Origin: Gemmatimonadota bacterium
GTDB taxonomy: Bacteria > Gemmatimonadota > Gemmatimonadetes > Gemmatimonadales > GWC2-71-9
Direction: 5' to 3'
DNA length: 8,628 bases
NCBI GenBank assembly: GCA_003221075.1
Contig: QHUF01000307.1
Location: forward strand, 1-8,628
How positions within the stretch are numbered: the first letter of the stretch is position 1; each line of letters starts with the position of its first letter. Shown here in pieces: positions 1 through 7,042 of this stretch. The position numbers were made by a program, and so were the translations under genes. The notes beneath the pieces are model-generated. The model was not told where the DNA came from. It saw nothing but the letters and a program-made list of their open reading frames with translations, and ran no database searches.

Positions 1-1
1 C

Positions 2-1048
2 GCCGCAGCCTGGCCGTGGGATCGCCGCGATTGGACCAGCGCACTCGGCAGTGGCTATGCCGAAGCGACCTGCACTGCCTTCCAGACTTTCGGCGTGTAT
101 CGGCCGCTGCAGACCGCACGCTTTACGGCGCAGGATGCGGTCCTGTCGATCACCGCGTTCCCCGATGCCGAGGTGAGCAACAAGCCGCGGCTGTTGGCCG
201 AAGCCAACCTGCTGCTGGGATACAGTCGCATCTTGCTGGGCGAGGGATTCTGCTCCGCCGCCGAGAACGCAGGCCCCGAGCTTTTCCCGCGGGACTTCTT
301 TGCGCGAGCGGACTCCAGCTTCACGGAGGCGATGGCGCAGGCGCAGATCGCTGGAGCCACCGCCATCAACACCGCCGCGCTGCTGGGACGAGCTCGGGCG
401 CGACTGGATTTGGCGCGGCTACCGGGCCAACCGGTCGACCTGGCGACATACGCGGCCGCAGAGGCCGACGCGGCGCAAGTTCCCACCGGCTTTGCCTACA
501 ACATCCCGTACAATGCAGCCGCCTTCTACAGCCAGAACAACATTGTGCAGCGAAACCGGCTCAGCCTCCTCTACGGCGTGGCGCCGAGCTACCGCAACCT
601 GGGTGATCCGCGGGTCCCAGTGACGAAGGGCCCGCTGGGCGCCGACGCGGTCGACACGGTGTGGCTCGCCGACAAATACGCGTCGCTGAACACGCCGATT
701 CCCCTCGCCACCTGGAGGGAAGCACGACTCATCATCGCCGAGGCCGAGCTGGCGGCGGGGAACCTCACGGCGGCGATCGCGAAACTGGACACGCTCCGTG
801 GGCGGGCCGGTGTGGGGCTTCCTCCGTACAGTGGCGCGATAGACGCGGACAGCGTCCAGGCGTATCTGATTACGGAGCGCTCGAGAGAGCTGTTCCTCGA
901 GGGCCACCATTTTTGGGATATCAACCGGTTCAATCTGCCCCTCAATCCTCCCGCCGGCACGCCCTATCCGGTCAAGGGCGGGACATACGCCGACTTACGG
1001 TGCCTGCCGCTGCCCGACATCGAGCGGCTCAATAACCCGAACTTCTGA
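2..1048 (+). CDS. RagB/SusD-family outer-membrane nutrient-binding lipoprotein, 3' part (5' end outside window)
   Basis: The frame is open from base 2 to the TGA at 1046-1048, giving 348 visible residues and no stop upstream, so the gene begins outside the window. Family members are usually 450-550 residues; the missing part would carry the lipoprotein signal and first TPR-like helices. Visible marks are a helical alanine/leucine-rich TPR-like segment (NKPRLLAEANLLLGYSRIL), then the C-terminal family block: WREARLIIAEAEL, the signature ITERSRELFLEGHHFWDINR, and an end of the LPLPDIERLNNPNF type, which resembles the 'LPIPQSEIDLNPNL' ends of SusD proteins. Known role of the family: a surface lipoprotein that caps a SusC/TonB-dependent transporter and delivers oligomeric substrate to it. 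The SusC partner should lie directly upstream. The substrate cannot be read from sequence. Two hydrolases follow within 17 and 13 bp, so the substrate is probably processed by them. A GTG at 95 is an internal codon, not the start. Confidence 0.9.
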   Translation, partial: AAAWPWDRRDWTSALGSGYAEATCTAFQTFGVYRPLQTARFTAQDAVLSITAFPDAEVSNKPRLLAEANLLLGYSRILLGEGFCSAAENAGPELFPRDFFARADSSFTEAMAQAQIAGATAINTAALLGRARARLDLARLPGQPVDLATYAAAEADAAQVPTGFAYNIPYNAAAFYSQNNIVQRNRLSLLYGVAPSYRNLGDPRVPVTKGPLGADAVDTVWLADKYASLNTPIPLATWREARLIIAEAELAAGNLTAAIAKLDTLRGRAGVGLPPYSGAIDADSVQAYLITERSRELFLEGHHFWDINRFNLPLNPPAGTPYPVKGGTYADLRCLPLPDIERLNNPNF

Positions 1049-1052
1049 GCGC

Positions 1053-1059
1053 AAGGGAG
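1053..1059 (+). promoter_or_regulatory. Ribosome binding site for the serine hydrolase gene
   Basis: AAGGGAG lies 6 bases before the ATG at 1066, inside the 17-bp gap after the SusD stop. It supports that ATG as the start and supports co-transcription with the SusD-like gene. Confidence 0.75.
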
Positions 1060-1065
1060 ACTTCC

Positions 1066-2682
1066 ATGTTTCGGTTCAAGATTGGTTGGTTGTCTGTGCT
1101 ACTCACGGCGCTCGCGGCGCGCAGCGTCGCGGCCCAAGCCAGCACCGCTCCCCGCGCCACCCCGCGTGCCCTCGGAGGACTCGATCAGTTCGTTGCGGCG
1201 ATGATGACGGAGTGGCACGTCCCGGGGCTCGCTCTGGGGATCATCCAGGACGGCCGCGTCGTGCTCCTCAAGGGGTACGGCTTCCGGGATGTCGACCACA
1301 AGCTGCCGGTCACGCCGCGCACGCTGATGGCGATCGGATCCAACAGCAAATCGTTCACCGTCGTGCTGATGGGCATGCTCGTGGATTCGGGCAAGCTCGA
1401 CTGGGACAAGCCGGTCCGCGAGTACCTCCCGGACTTTCAGCTGCACGACGAACTCGCCAGCGAAGCGATGACGCCGCGTGACCTGGTCACGCACCGGTCC
1501 GGACTGCCGCGGCACGACCTGTTGTGGTACGGGGCCAGCCTCAGTCGCGAGGAACTGTATCAGCGCCTCCACTACATCGAGCCGAACACCTCGTTCCGGG
1601 GGCGTTGGCAGTATCAGAACCTGATGTTCATGACCGCGGGCTATCTGGTCGAAAAGCGCACCGGGCGATCGTGGGACGATCTGATCCGCGAACGCATCTT
1701 TGGGCCGTTGGGGATGTCGCGGTCGAACACGTCGGTGCGGGATCTGCCGGCGTCGGACGACGCCGCCCTGGCGTACGTCTGGCGGCGTTGTCCCGCCGAA
1801 CATGCCGCTGCGAATGGCGCCGCGGCCGCTCCGGGGGGAACGACCGCACCGACTGCGGATGCATGCGGGCTGGTGAAGGTGCCCTACCGGAACATCGATG
1901 CCGTCGCCCCGGCCGGCTCTATCAACTCCAGCGTCGAAGAGATGCTCCACTACATCCAGTTTCATATCGACTCGGGGCGTTACGAGGGGCGCGTGATCCT
2001 GTCGACAAAGAATGAAGCGCAGATGCAAACGCCTCAAACGCTGGTCGGTCCCCAGCCCATCTGGCCCGACGACTTCGGCATGGCCACCTACGGGCTCGGC
2101 CTCGCCGTGATGCCGTACCGCGGGCACAAGCTGGTGCAGCACGGCGGCGGCATCGACGGATTCATTTCGCAGATGTCGTGGCTGCCGAAGGAGCGCATCG
2201 GCGTGGTGGTCCTGACGAACATGTCGGGCAACAATCCGGTGCCGAACCTCGTCACGGAAAATGTGCTCGATCGCTTGCTCGGCCTCGCGCCCTTCGACTG
2301 GGTCGGGCGCGCCCGGCAGCAGACGCAGGAGGGGGAAGCCGCCCAGAAGAAGCAGCGGGATGAGCGGGAGGCGGCGCGTAAACCCAACACGACGCCAAGC
2401 CACGAGCTCGCGGCGTACGCGGGGACCTACGAAGCGCCCGGGTATGGTCGCGTCACCGTTCGTGCGAATGGCCCGGTGCTCGAGCTGTCGTTCACCGGCT
2501 TTACGGCGCGGCTCAAGCACTATCACTACGACATCTTCGAGGTGGACGACCCGGCCGAGGTCCAACCGCTGAGCGGCCTCGTCACGTTCCTGATGGATCA
2601 GAAAGGCGACATCGATCGCATCGCGATCCCGTTCGAGCCGAGCGTCAAGGACATCGAGTTCACGCGGGTGAAGAACCCGTAG
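1066..2682 (+). CDS. Exported serine hydrolase, class C beta-lactamase / DD-peptidase fold, with DUF3471-like C-terminal domain
   Basis: The protein has 538 residues. Residues 1-24 form a signal peptide ending VAAQ, so it acts in the periplasm or outside. The penicillin-binding-protein-like fold shows its three active-site motifs: S92-N-S-K95 (nucleophile serine and general-base lysine), Y183-Q-N185, and H359-G-G361 in place of KTG, as is common in class C-like esterases and D-aminopeptidase relatives. Residues 412-445 form a charged linker rich in Q, E, K and R. Residues from about 446 to the end (HELAAYAGTYEAPGYGRVTV) resemble the DUF3471 lipocalin-like tail found on many such hydrolases. 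Residues 241-268 are an Ala/Gly/Thr-rich insertion bounded by Cys242 and Cys267, which could form a disulfide. The family includes esterases, D-aminopeptidases, DD-carboxypeptidases and beta-lactamases, and the exact substrate cannot be told from motifs. HGG rather than KTG argues against a classical resistance beta-lactamase. It sits in an operon-like run after the SusD gene. Confidence 0.93.
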   Translation: MFRFKIGWLSVLLTALAARSVAAQASTAPRATPRALGGLDQFVAAMMTEWHVPGLALGIIQDGRVVLLKGYGFRDVDHKLPVTPRTLMAIGSNSKSFTVVLMGMLVDSGKLDWDKPVREYLPDFQLHDELASEAMTPRDLVTHRSGLPRHDLLWYGASLSREELYQRLHYIEPNTSFRGRWQYQNLMFMTAGYLVEKRTGRSWDDLIRERIFGPLGMSRSNTSVRDLPASDDAALAYVWRRCPAEHAAANGAAAAPGGTTAPTADACGLVKVPYRNIDAVAPAGSINSSVEEMLHYIQFHIDSGRYEGRVILSTKNEAQMQTPQTLVGPQPIWPDDFGMATYGLGLAVMPYRGHKLVQHGGGIDGFISQMSWLPKERIGVVVLTNMSGNNPVPNLVTENVLDRLLGLAPFDWVGRARQQTQEGEAAQKKQRDEREAARKPNTTPSHELAAYAGTYEAPGYGRVTVRANGPVLELSFTGFTARLKHYHYDIFEVDDPAEVQPLSGLVTFLMDQKGDIDRIAIPFEPSVKDIEFTRVKNP

Positions 2683-2695
2683 ACGGCCACATCGC

Positions 2696-4516
2696 GTGAT
2701 CGGGTTTCTCCTCGCGCTGCGGCTCTTCGCGCAGCAGCCGGATTCCGCCCCGGGGTTCGACCTCACCGAGGCCATGATCCCGATGCGCGACGGCGTCAAG
2801 CTGCACACCACGATCTTCGTCCCACGCGGAGTGCAGGCGCCGCTGCCGTTCGTCTTCATGCGCACGCCTTACGGCATCGCCGGCGCCGGCCGCGCGCTGC
2901 GCGGGTACTTCCACGCGTTCGTCACCGACGGCTACATCTTCGTCTTTCAGGACATCCGCGGCCGCTACACGTCGGAGGGGCAGTTCGTCATGATGCGGCC
3001 CCCCCGGCCCCCACGCCAGCGCGGGGACTCGAGCGCGGTGGACGAAAGTACCGATGCGTACGACACCATCGAATGGCTGATCCATCGCGTGCCGAACAAC
3101 AACGCTCGCGTGGGCATGCTGGGCATTTCGTACCCAGGCTGGCTCACCGTGATGGCGATGCTCGATCCGCATCCCGCGCTCAAGGCGGCATCGCCGCAGG
3201 CGTCGCCCGCGGACATGTTCCTGGGCGACGACTTCCACCACAATGGCGCCTTCCGGCTGAGCTACGGCTTCGAATATGCCGCCATGATGGAGACCTCGAA
3301 GGAGCAGGAAGACTTCGCCTTCGACCGCTACGACACCTACCAGTGGTATCTCGATCTCGGGCCGCTCTCCAACGTCAATGCACGGTACCTCCACGGAAAG
3401 ATCCCCACCTGGAACGACTACGTCGCACACCCGAACTACGATTGGTTTTGGCAGAAGCAGGCGGCCGCGCCCTATCTGACGCGCGTCACCGTGCCGACGC
3501 TCAACGTGGCGGGTTGGTGGGACCAGGAAGATTTCTACGGACCGATGAAGATCTACGACCTGCTCGAGCCGCACGATACCGGGCGTGTGAATTACCTGGT
3601 GGTTGGCCCATGGAACCACGGCGGCTGGGCCGGCGAGGGCGCGAAGCTCGGCGACATCGACTTCGGGGGTCCCACAGGCACGTACTTCCAGGACAGCATC
3701 CTGGCGCCGTGGTTCGCGCATTTCCTCAAAGATCAGGGCGAGCTGCGGCAGCCGGAAGCGATCACGTTCGAGGCAGGTTCGAACCAGTGGCGGTCGTGGG
3801 ACCAGTGGCCGCCTCGGCGCCGAACGACCGAACGGTCGCTCTACTTCCGTGCCGGAGGTCGGCTCTCGTTCGAGCCACCCGCTGGAAACGGGGCGGCAGC
3901 GTTCGACAGCTACGTGTCAGATCCGGCGCACCCCGTGCCGTACCGTCACCGGCCGATCCAGCCGACGTATTCTCCCCATGGCTCGGACTGGTACGCATGG
4001 CTCGTCCAGGACCAACGCTTTGTCGATGGCCGCGCCGACGTCCTGTCCTGGGAGACGGAACCGCTCGCCGACGATGTGACGATTGCCGGCGACATCACGG
4101 CCAACCTGTTCGTCTCCACGACGGGCACGGATGGCGACTGGATCGTCAAGCTGATCGACGTCTACCCGGAGGAGTATCCTAAGGACTGGAAGCTCGCCGG
4201 CCGGCAGCTCATGGTGGCGAACGACGTCTTGCGCGCCCGGTTCCGGAACAGTTTCGAGAAGCCGGAGCCGCTCAGGTCCAATCAGGTCACTCCCATCAGG
4301 ATAGACCTGCACACCCAGGACTATCGCTTCCTGAAGGGCCACCGGATCATGGTGCAGGTGCAGAGCACCTGGTTCCCGCTCATCGATCGCAACCCGCAGA
4401 CCTTTGTGACCAACATCTTCGAGGCGCGTGCGTCGGACTACCGCGCCGCCACGATTCGAGTGTACCGCTCGGCTCGCCGGCCGTCGTCGGTGAAGGTGAA
4501 CGTGGTGAGGCCGTGA
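2696..4516 (+). CDS. CocE/NonD-family alpha/beta hydrolase, alpha-amino acid ester hydrolase-like (peptidase S15 type)
   Basis: The protein has 606 residues and starts at GTG 2696. The frame has a stop at 2669-2671 and no other usable start between, so this is the most upstream start possible; no Shine-Dalgarno is visible, and translation may be coupled to the gene ending 13 bp before. The N-terminus MIGFLLALRLFAQQ looks like a very short signal peptide with no basic residue ahead of the hydrophobic core. The catalytic triad is Ser145 (GISYPG), Asp276 (GWWDQED) and His308 (GPWNHG). Tyr59 (RTPYG) and Tyr146 are placed like the oxyanion residues of cocaine esterase. The C-terminal part from about residue 350 matches the jelly-roll domain of CocE/X-Pro dipeptidyl-peptidases (DWIVKLIDVYPE, LKGHRIMVQVQSTWFP). 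Asp179, Glu278 and Asp279 sit at the spacing of the carboxylate cluster that binds the substrate alpha-amino group in alpha-amino acid ester hydrolases. It probably cleaves alpha-amino acyl esters or amides in the periplasm. Confidence 0.92.
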   Translation: MIGFLLALRLFAQQPDSAPGFDLTEAMIPMRDGVKLHTTIFVPRGVQAPLPFVFMRTPYGIAGAGRALRGYFHAFVTDGYIFVFQDIRGRYTSEGQFVMMRPPRPPRQRGDSSAVDESTDAYDTIEWLIHRVPNNNARVGMLGISYPGWLTVMAMLDPHPALKAASPQASPADMFLGDDFHHNGAFRLSYGFEYAAMMETSKEQEDFAFDRYDTYQWYLDLGPLSNVNARYLHGKIPTWNDYVAHPNYDWFWQKQAAAPYLTRVTVPTLNVAGWWDQEDFYGPMKIYDLLEPHDTGRVNYLVVGPWNHGGWAGEGAKLGDIDFGGPTGTYFQDSILAPWFAHFLKDQGELRQPEAITFEAGSNQWRSWDQWPPRRRTTERSLYFRAGGRLSFEPPAGNGAAAFDSYVSDPAHPVPYRHRPIQPTYSPHGSDWYAWLVQDQRFVDGRADVLSWETEPLADDVTIAGDITANLFVSTTGTDGDWIVKLIDVYPEEYPKDWKLAGRQLMVANDVLRARFRNSFEKPEPLRSNQVTPIRIDLHTQDYRFLKGHRIMVQVQSTWFPLIDRNPQTFVTNIFEARASDYRAATIRVYRSARRPSSVKVNVVRP

Positions 4517-4517
4517 C

Positions 4518-6236
4518 CTAGGGGCGCCCGTACCCCGGGCCGCGCACGAGCCGTCCTGGCTTGGCGCCCGTATGCTGGCCGTTGCTCACCACCGCCACAC
4601 CGTTCACGAACACGTATTGCACTCCCGTTGACAGCTGATGCGGTTGGTCGAACGTGGCGCGATCGATGATCGTCGCCGGGTCAAACACGACGACGTCGGC
4701 ATAATACCCCTGAGCGATCAGGCCACGATCGCGGAGCGACGGGCGCGTCGCGACGGCGCCGCTCATCTTGCGCACGGCATCTTCCAGGCTCAAGACGCGT
4801 TGCTCGCGCACATAGCGGCCCAGGATGCGAGGATAGGTCCCGTACGAACGCGGATGCACAGGCCCGCGGGCGCGGACGCTGTCTGGATCGTACCCGCCGG
4901 CGTCGGTGCCGATCTTGATCCAGGGCTGCCGGAGCTGCAGCGCCACATTCTCTTCGCTCATCAAGAAGAAGATCGTCCCGATGTCCCGCTGCTCCGACAA
5001 AAGCAGGTCGATCGCGGCGTCGGGCCAGCGCTTGTTTTGTCCGGTGGCCACCTCGGCGAGCCGTTTCCCCACCCACCGGCTGTTCTCCGGCTTTTTCATC
5101 TCGGCCAAGAGCACACCCGCAGGCGTCGCGAGTGAACAGAGGTTCTCCCAGTTGGTCCGCTCGCTTAACAGTTCCGCCGTGATGCGCGCGCGTGTTGATG
5201 AATCCCGCAAGTTCTCGAGCAGTTTACCGTCCGCTGAGGCCCAGGGCGGCATGCATGCGGCGAGGCCCGTCCCCCCCGCGACGTACGGGTACATGTCGGC
5301 CTGCACGTCGAGACCCGCGCCTCGCGCCGAGTCGATCTTGGCGATGGCGGCGACGGCCTTCGGCCAGTTGCGCTGGCCGGCCGCTTTGAGGTGATAGATC
5401 TCGACTGGCACTCCGCCTTCGCGCCCGATCCGAATCGCTTCGTCGATCGCTTCGAGGAACTGGTCGGCCTCGGACCGCATGTGCGTGATGTACACGCCGC
5501 CGTAGGGCGACATCGCCTTGGCGATCTCCACCAGCTCCTCGGTGGTGGCGAAGTTTCCGGGTGGATAGATCAATGCGCTCGCGACGCCGAACGAGCCATC
5601 CGCCATGGCGCGTCGCGTGACGGCGCGCATCGTGTCGAGCTCGGCAGGCGTGGGCGCACCAGCGGCCATGCCCTTGGCGTAGATCCGCACGGTGGCCGCC
5701 CCCAGGAATGAGCCGGCGTTCACGGACATCCCGTGGCGTTCCATCGCGCGCAGCCAGGCGTCGAAGCCGTGCTCGCCGCGGAACGACGCCGAGTACGCCG
5801 TATCCGACGGATCGTCACTCGTGGCAGCCTGGAGGACGCGATCGTTCACCGGCGCGTTGGTCCAGCCCTCGCCCATGATCTCCGTCGTGACGCCTTGCGT
5901 GGCTTTTCCCACCACACGCCCGTCGCCGGTGAGCAGCGCGTCGCGCGAGTGTGCCTGGATGTCGATGAAGCCGGGGGCGACGACCAGGCCATGCGCGTCG
6001 ACCCGCTGCCGCGCGGTCGCGCTGCGCAGCGCGCCCGCGGGAGCGATGCGCGCAATGCGGTCGCGCGTAATCGCCAGGTCTCCATAAAACCAGGCGTTGC
6101 CGCTGCCATCCACGATGCGTCCACCTTCGATCACCACGTCGTACGGCGAGCCCGCAGGTGCGGGCGCAAAGGCGCCGGGTCCTGTCTTTGGGCCACACCC
6201 GAGAACGACACATGCAATCAGCGCGACGCGGGTCAT
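4518..6236 (-). CDS. N-acyl-D-amino-acid deacylase (D-aminoacylase) family amidohydrolase, probable lipoprotein
   Basis: The start is set at ATG 6236 because AGGAGGAG lies 4 bases before it; an upstream in-frame ATG at 6266 would run inside the regulator gene and has no comparable site. That gives 572 residues. The N-terminus MTRVALIACVVLGCGPKTG is a short lipoprotein-type signal with candidate lipid-bearing Cys14. Numbered from this start, family marks are VVIEGGRIVDGSG (35-47), PGFIDIQAH (88-96), QGVTTEIMGEG (114-124), ITHMRSE with His252, YHLKAAG with His282 and Lys284, MYPY (315-318), GTDAGG with the catalytic-type Asp445, and HPRSYGTYPRILGRYVRE (461-478), which is highly typical of the family. 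Characterised members use zinc to hydrolyse N-acyl-D-amino acids to D-amino acid and carboxylate. Unusual: the first His of the usual HxH is Gln94, and the usual metal-ligand Cys in GNCG is absent (MGEGW here, with Glu123). It lies 10 bp after the GntR gene in the same direction, so the two are probably co-transcribed. Confidence 0.88.
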   Translation of the reverse strand: MTRVALIACVVLGCGPKTGPGAFAPAPAGSPYDVVIEGGRIVDGSGNAWFYGDLAITRDRIARIAPAGALRSATARQRVDAHGLVVAPGFIDIQAHSRDALLTGDGRVVGKATQGVTTEIMGEGWTNAPVNDRVLQAATSDDPSDTAYSASFRGEHGFDAWLRAMERHGMSVNAGSFLGAATVRIYAKGMAAGAPTPAELDTMRAVTRRAMADGSFGVASALIYPPGNFATTEELVEIAKAMSPYGGVYITHMRSEADQFLEAIDEAIRIGREGGVPVEIYHLKAAGQRNWPKAVAAIAKIDSARGAGLDVQADMYPYVAGGTGLAACMPPWASADGKLLENLRDSSTRARITAELLSERTNWENLCSLATPAGVLLAEMKKPENSRWVGKRLAEVATGQNKRWPDAAIDLLLSEQRDIGTIFFLMSEENVALQLRQPWIKIGTDAGGYDPDSVRARGPVHPRSYGTYPRILGRYVREQRVLSLEDAVRKMSGAVATRPSLRDRGLIAQGYYADVVVFDPATIIDRATFDQPHQLSTGVQYVFVNGVAVVSNGQHTGAKPGRLVRGPGYGRP

Positions 6237-6240
6237 TGAG

Positions 6241-6248
6241 CTCCTCCT
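6241..6248 (-). promoter_or_regulatory. Strong ribosome binding site of the deacylase gene, overlapping the regulator stop codon
   Basis: On the minus strand AGGAGGAG occupies 6248-6241, four bases before ATG 6236. The regulator stop TAG (6249-6247) overlaps its first two bases. This decides the deacylase start and implies translation of the two genes from one message. Confidence 0.85.
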
Positions 6249-6957
6249 ACCAGGTGCCATGTTCACCCATGTTGGTAATCACGCGCCCGAGCCGGTCGGC
6301 GGCATTGCGCCAGTTGGTCTGGACGGCGCGCTGGGCTGCGTCCGGGTTTCCCGAATCGATCGCCCGGATGATGACGTTGTGCTCCGCCACCGACGTCGCG
6401 ATCTCATCCACCAGCGCGTTGACGTAGACGCGCACGTAGCGCTCCGCCTGCGGTTTGATGCCATGATGGAGGGCCAGGAGACGGGGCCCGGCCGCGCTGT
6501 GCACGTAGCACGCATGGAACTCGCCGTCGAGGCGCGAGATGCGGTTGGGGTCAGGCCGCGGGGCCATCGCGACTTTGAGGAGCTGGCCATTCAGGCCGCG
6601 CAGCGCTCGGACGAGCCGGCGCCGCGGCGGGGGCGCGAGGGATGCGGCCCGTCGCGCGGCGAGCCCCTCGACTTCGGCGATGATGTTGAACAACTCCGCC
6701 GCGTCCTCGCGGGTCAGGGCCGCAACCGCCGGCCGAGCCCGCCGCCCCGCGCCGGGGGAGAGGATGTACCCTTCCTGGGCGAGCCGCAGCAGCGCCGCGC
6801 GTACGGGTGTGCGGCTGACCCCGAGGCGGCCGGCCAGCTCGGTCTCGATCAGCCGGGCGCCGGCGGCGAGACGTCCTCCCACGATCAACTCCCGCAGCCG
6901 CCGATACGTTGCGGAGACCCGGTCGTCACTGATCGCGGCTTTGAGGGTTTTCGTCAT
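6247..6957 (-). CDS. GntR-family transcriptional regulator, FadR/FCD subfamily
   Basis: The protein has 236 residues from ATG 6957, the normal length for this subfamily. Residues 13-80 form the winged helix-turn-helix with the family motifs LRELIVGGRLAAGARL and LAGRLGVSRTPVRAALLRLAQEGYI. Residues about 85-225 form the all-helical FCD ligand domain; Asp144 and His148 (LDGEFHACY) and His193 (AEHNVIIRAI) match the metal/ligand-binding positions of FCD proteins, but where a last His is usual the sequence reads TNWRN, with Asn215. FCD regulators commonly sense small carboxylates or amino acid derivatives and are relieved from DNA by them. An alternative ATG at 6972 would add five residues; 6957 is preferred because it gives the usual length and has GGTGG four bases upstream. 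The gene heads a minus-strand pair with the deacylase and is divergent from the GNAT/racemase pair, so it probably controls both. Confidence 0.94.
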   Translation of the reverse strand: MTKTLKAAISDDRVSATYRRLRELIVGGRLAAGARLIETELAGRLGVSRTPVRAALLRLAQEGYILSPGAGRRARPAVAALTREDAAELFNIIAEVEGLAARRAASLAPPPRRRLVRALRGLNGQLLKVAMAPRPDPNRISRLDGEFHACYVHSAAGPRLLALHHGIKPQAERYVRVYVNALVDEIATSVAEHNVIIRAIDSGNPDAAQRAVQTNWRNAADRLGRVITNMGEHGTW

Positions 6958-6967
6958 TCGGCCACCA

Positions 6968-6996
6968 TTCATACCGCCGCGCCGGGATACGCGCAA
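6968..6996 (-). promoter_or_regulatory. Candidate promoter for the regulator-deacylase transcript
   Basis: On the minus strand, TTGCGC (6996-6991) and TATGAA (6973-6968) are separated by 17 bases. Matches to the sigma-70 consensus are only 3/6 and 4/6, so this is weak by sequence alone. The -10 ends 10 bases before ATG 6957, so the transcript would start within a few bases of the start codon. Confidence 0.35.
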
Positions 6997-7024
6997 GGGA
7001 ATCTTTGTATCCCTTGCTGGATAC
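6984..7024. promoter_or_regulatory. Candidate operator array for the divergent GntR regulator (three GTATCC half-sites)
   Basis: The hexamer GTATCC or its complement occurs three times: GGATAC at 6985-6990, GTATCC at 7007-7012 and GGATAC at 7019-7024. The last two make a perfect dyad, GTATCC-6 bases-GGATAC, 18 bp long. GGGATAC (6984-6990) pairs with GTATCCC (7007-7013), and an 8-bp dyad GCAAGGGA (6993-7000)/TCCCTTGC (7010-7017) is nested within. GntR-family operators are typically dyads with GT...AC cores, which fits. The sites cover the -35 and spacer of the plus-strand promoter and abut the -35 of the minus-strand one, as expected for repression of both directions. Binding by this regulator is inferred. 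Confidence 0.6.
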
Positions 7025-7042
7025 CTATTTCGGCGGTACAAT
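7014..7042 (+). promoter_or_regulatory. Candidate promoter for the GNAT-racemase transcript
   Basis: TTGCTG (7014-7019) and TACAAT (7037-7042) are spaced by exactly 17 bases; the -10 matches the sigma-70 consensus at 5 of 6 positions and the -35 at 3 of 6. The -10 ends 12 bases before ATG 7055, so the predicted transcript start near 7049-7050 leaves only about 5 bases of leader. No Shine-Dalgarno is visible before 7055. The -35 lies inside the GTATCC dyad. Confidence 0.55.

Noticed and set aside
1099..2865. 588-codon minus-strand open frame opposite the serine hydrolase
   Set aside because: It is antisense to a gene with signal peptide and three catalytic motifs, and its translation is Arg/His/Val-rich without recognisable domains. 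Such frames are common opposite GC-rich genes.
2999..3012. C7-GG-C5 run in the hydrolase gene as a possible phase-variable tract or frameshift
   Set aside because: The frame is intact through it, and the encoded Pro/Arg-rich loop followed by DESTDAYDTIEWL is normal for the family. The tract is short and interrupted.
2660..3721. 353-codon minus-strand open frame opposite the CocE/NonD hydrolase
   Set aside because: Shadow of a well-supported gene; no family motif, and it would overlap the serine hydrolase end as well.
4521..4540. Hairpin GCCCG/CGGGC near the convergent stops as a terminator
   Set aside because: Only a 5-bp stem in GC-rich coding sequence, with no T-run on either side.
6237..6266. 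Earlier ATG start for the deacylase at 6266
   Set aside because: It would add ten residues ahead of the lipoprotein signal and overlap the regulator, while AGGAGGAG stands at the right distance before ATG 6236.
6993..7017. GCAAGGGA/TCCCTTGC dyad as an intrinsic terminator or attenuator
   Set aside because: No T-tract follows, and it lies upstream of both start codons within the promoter region; an operator role is more likely.
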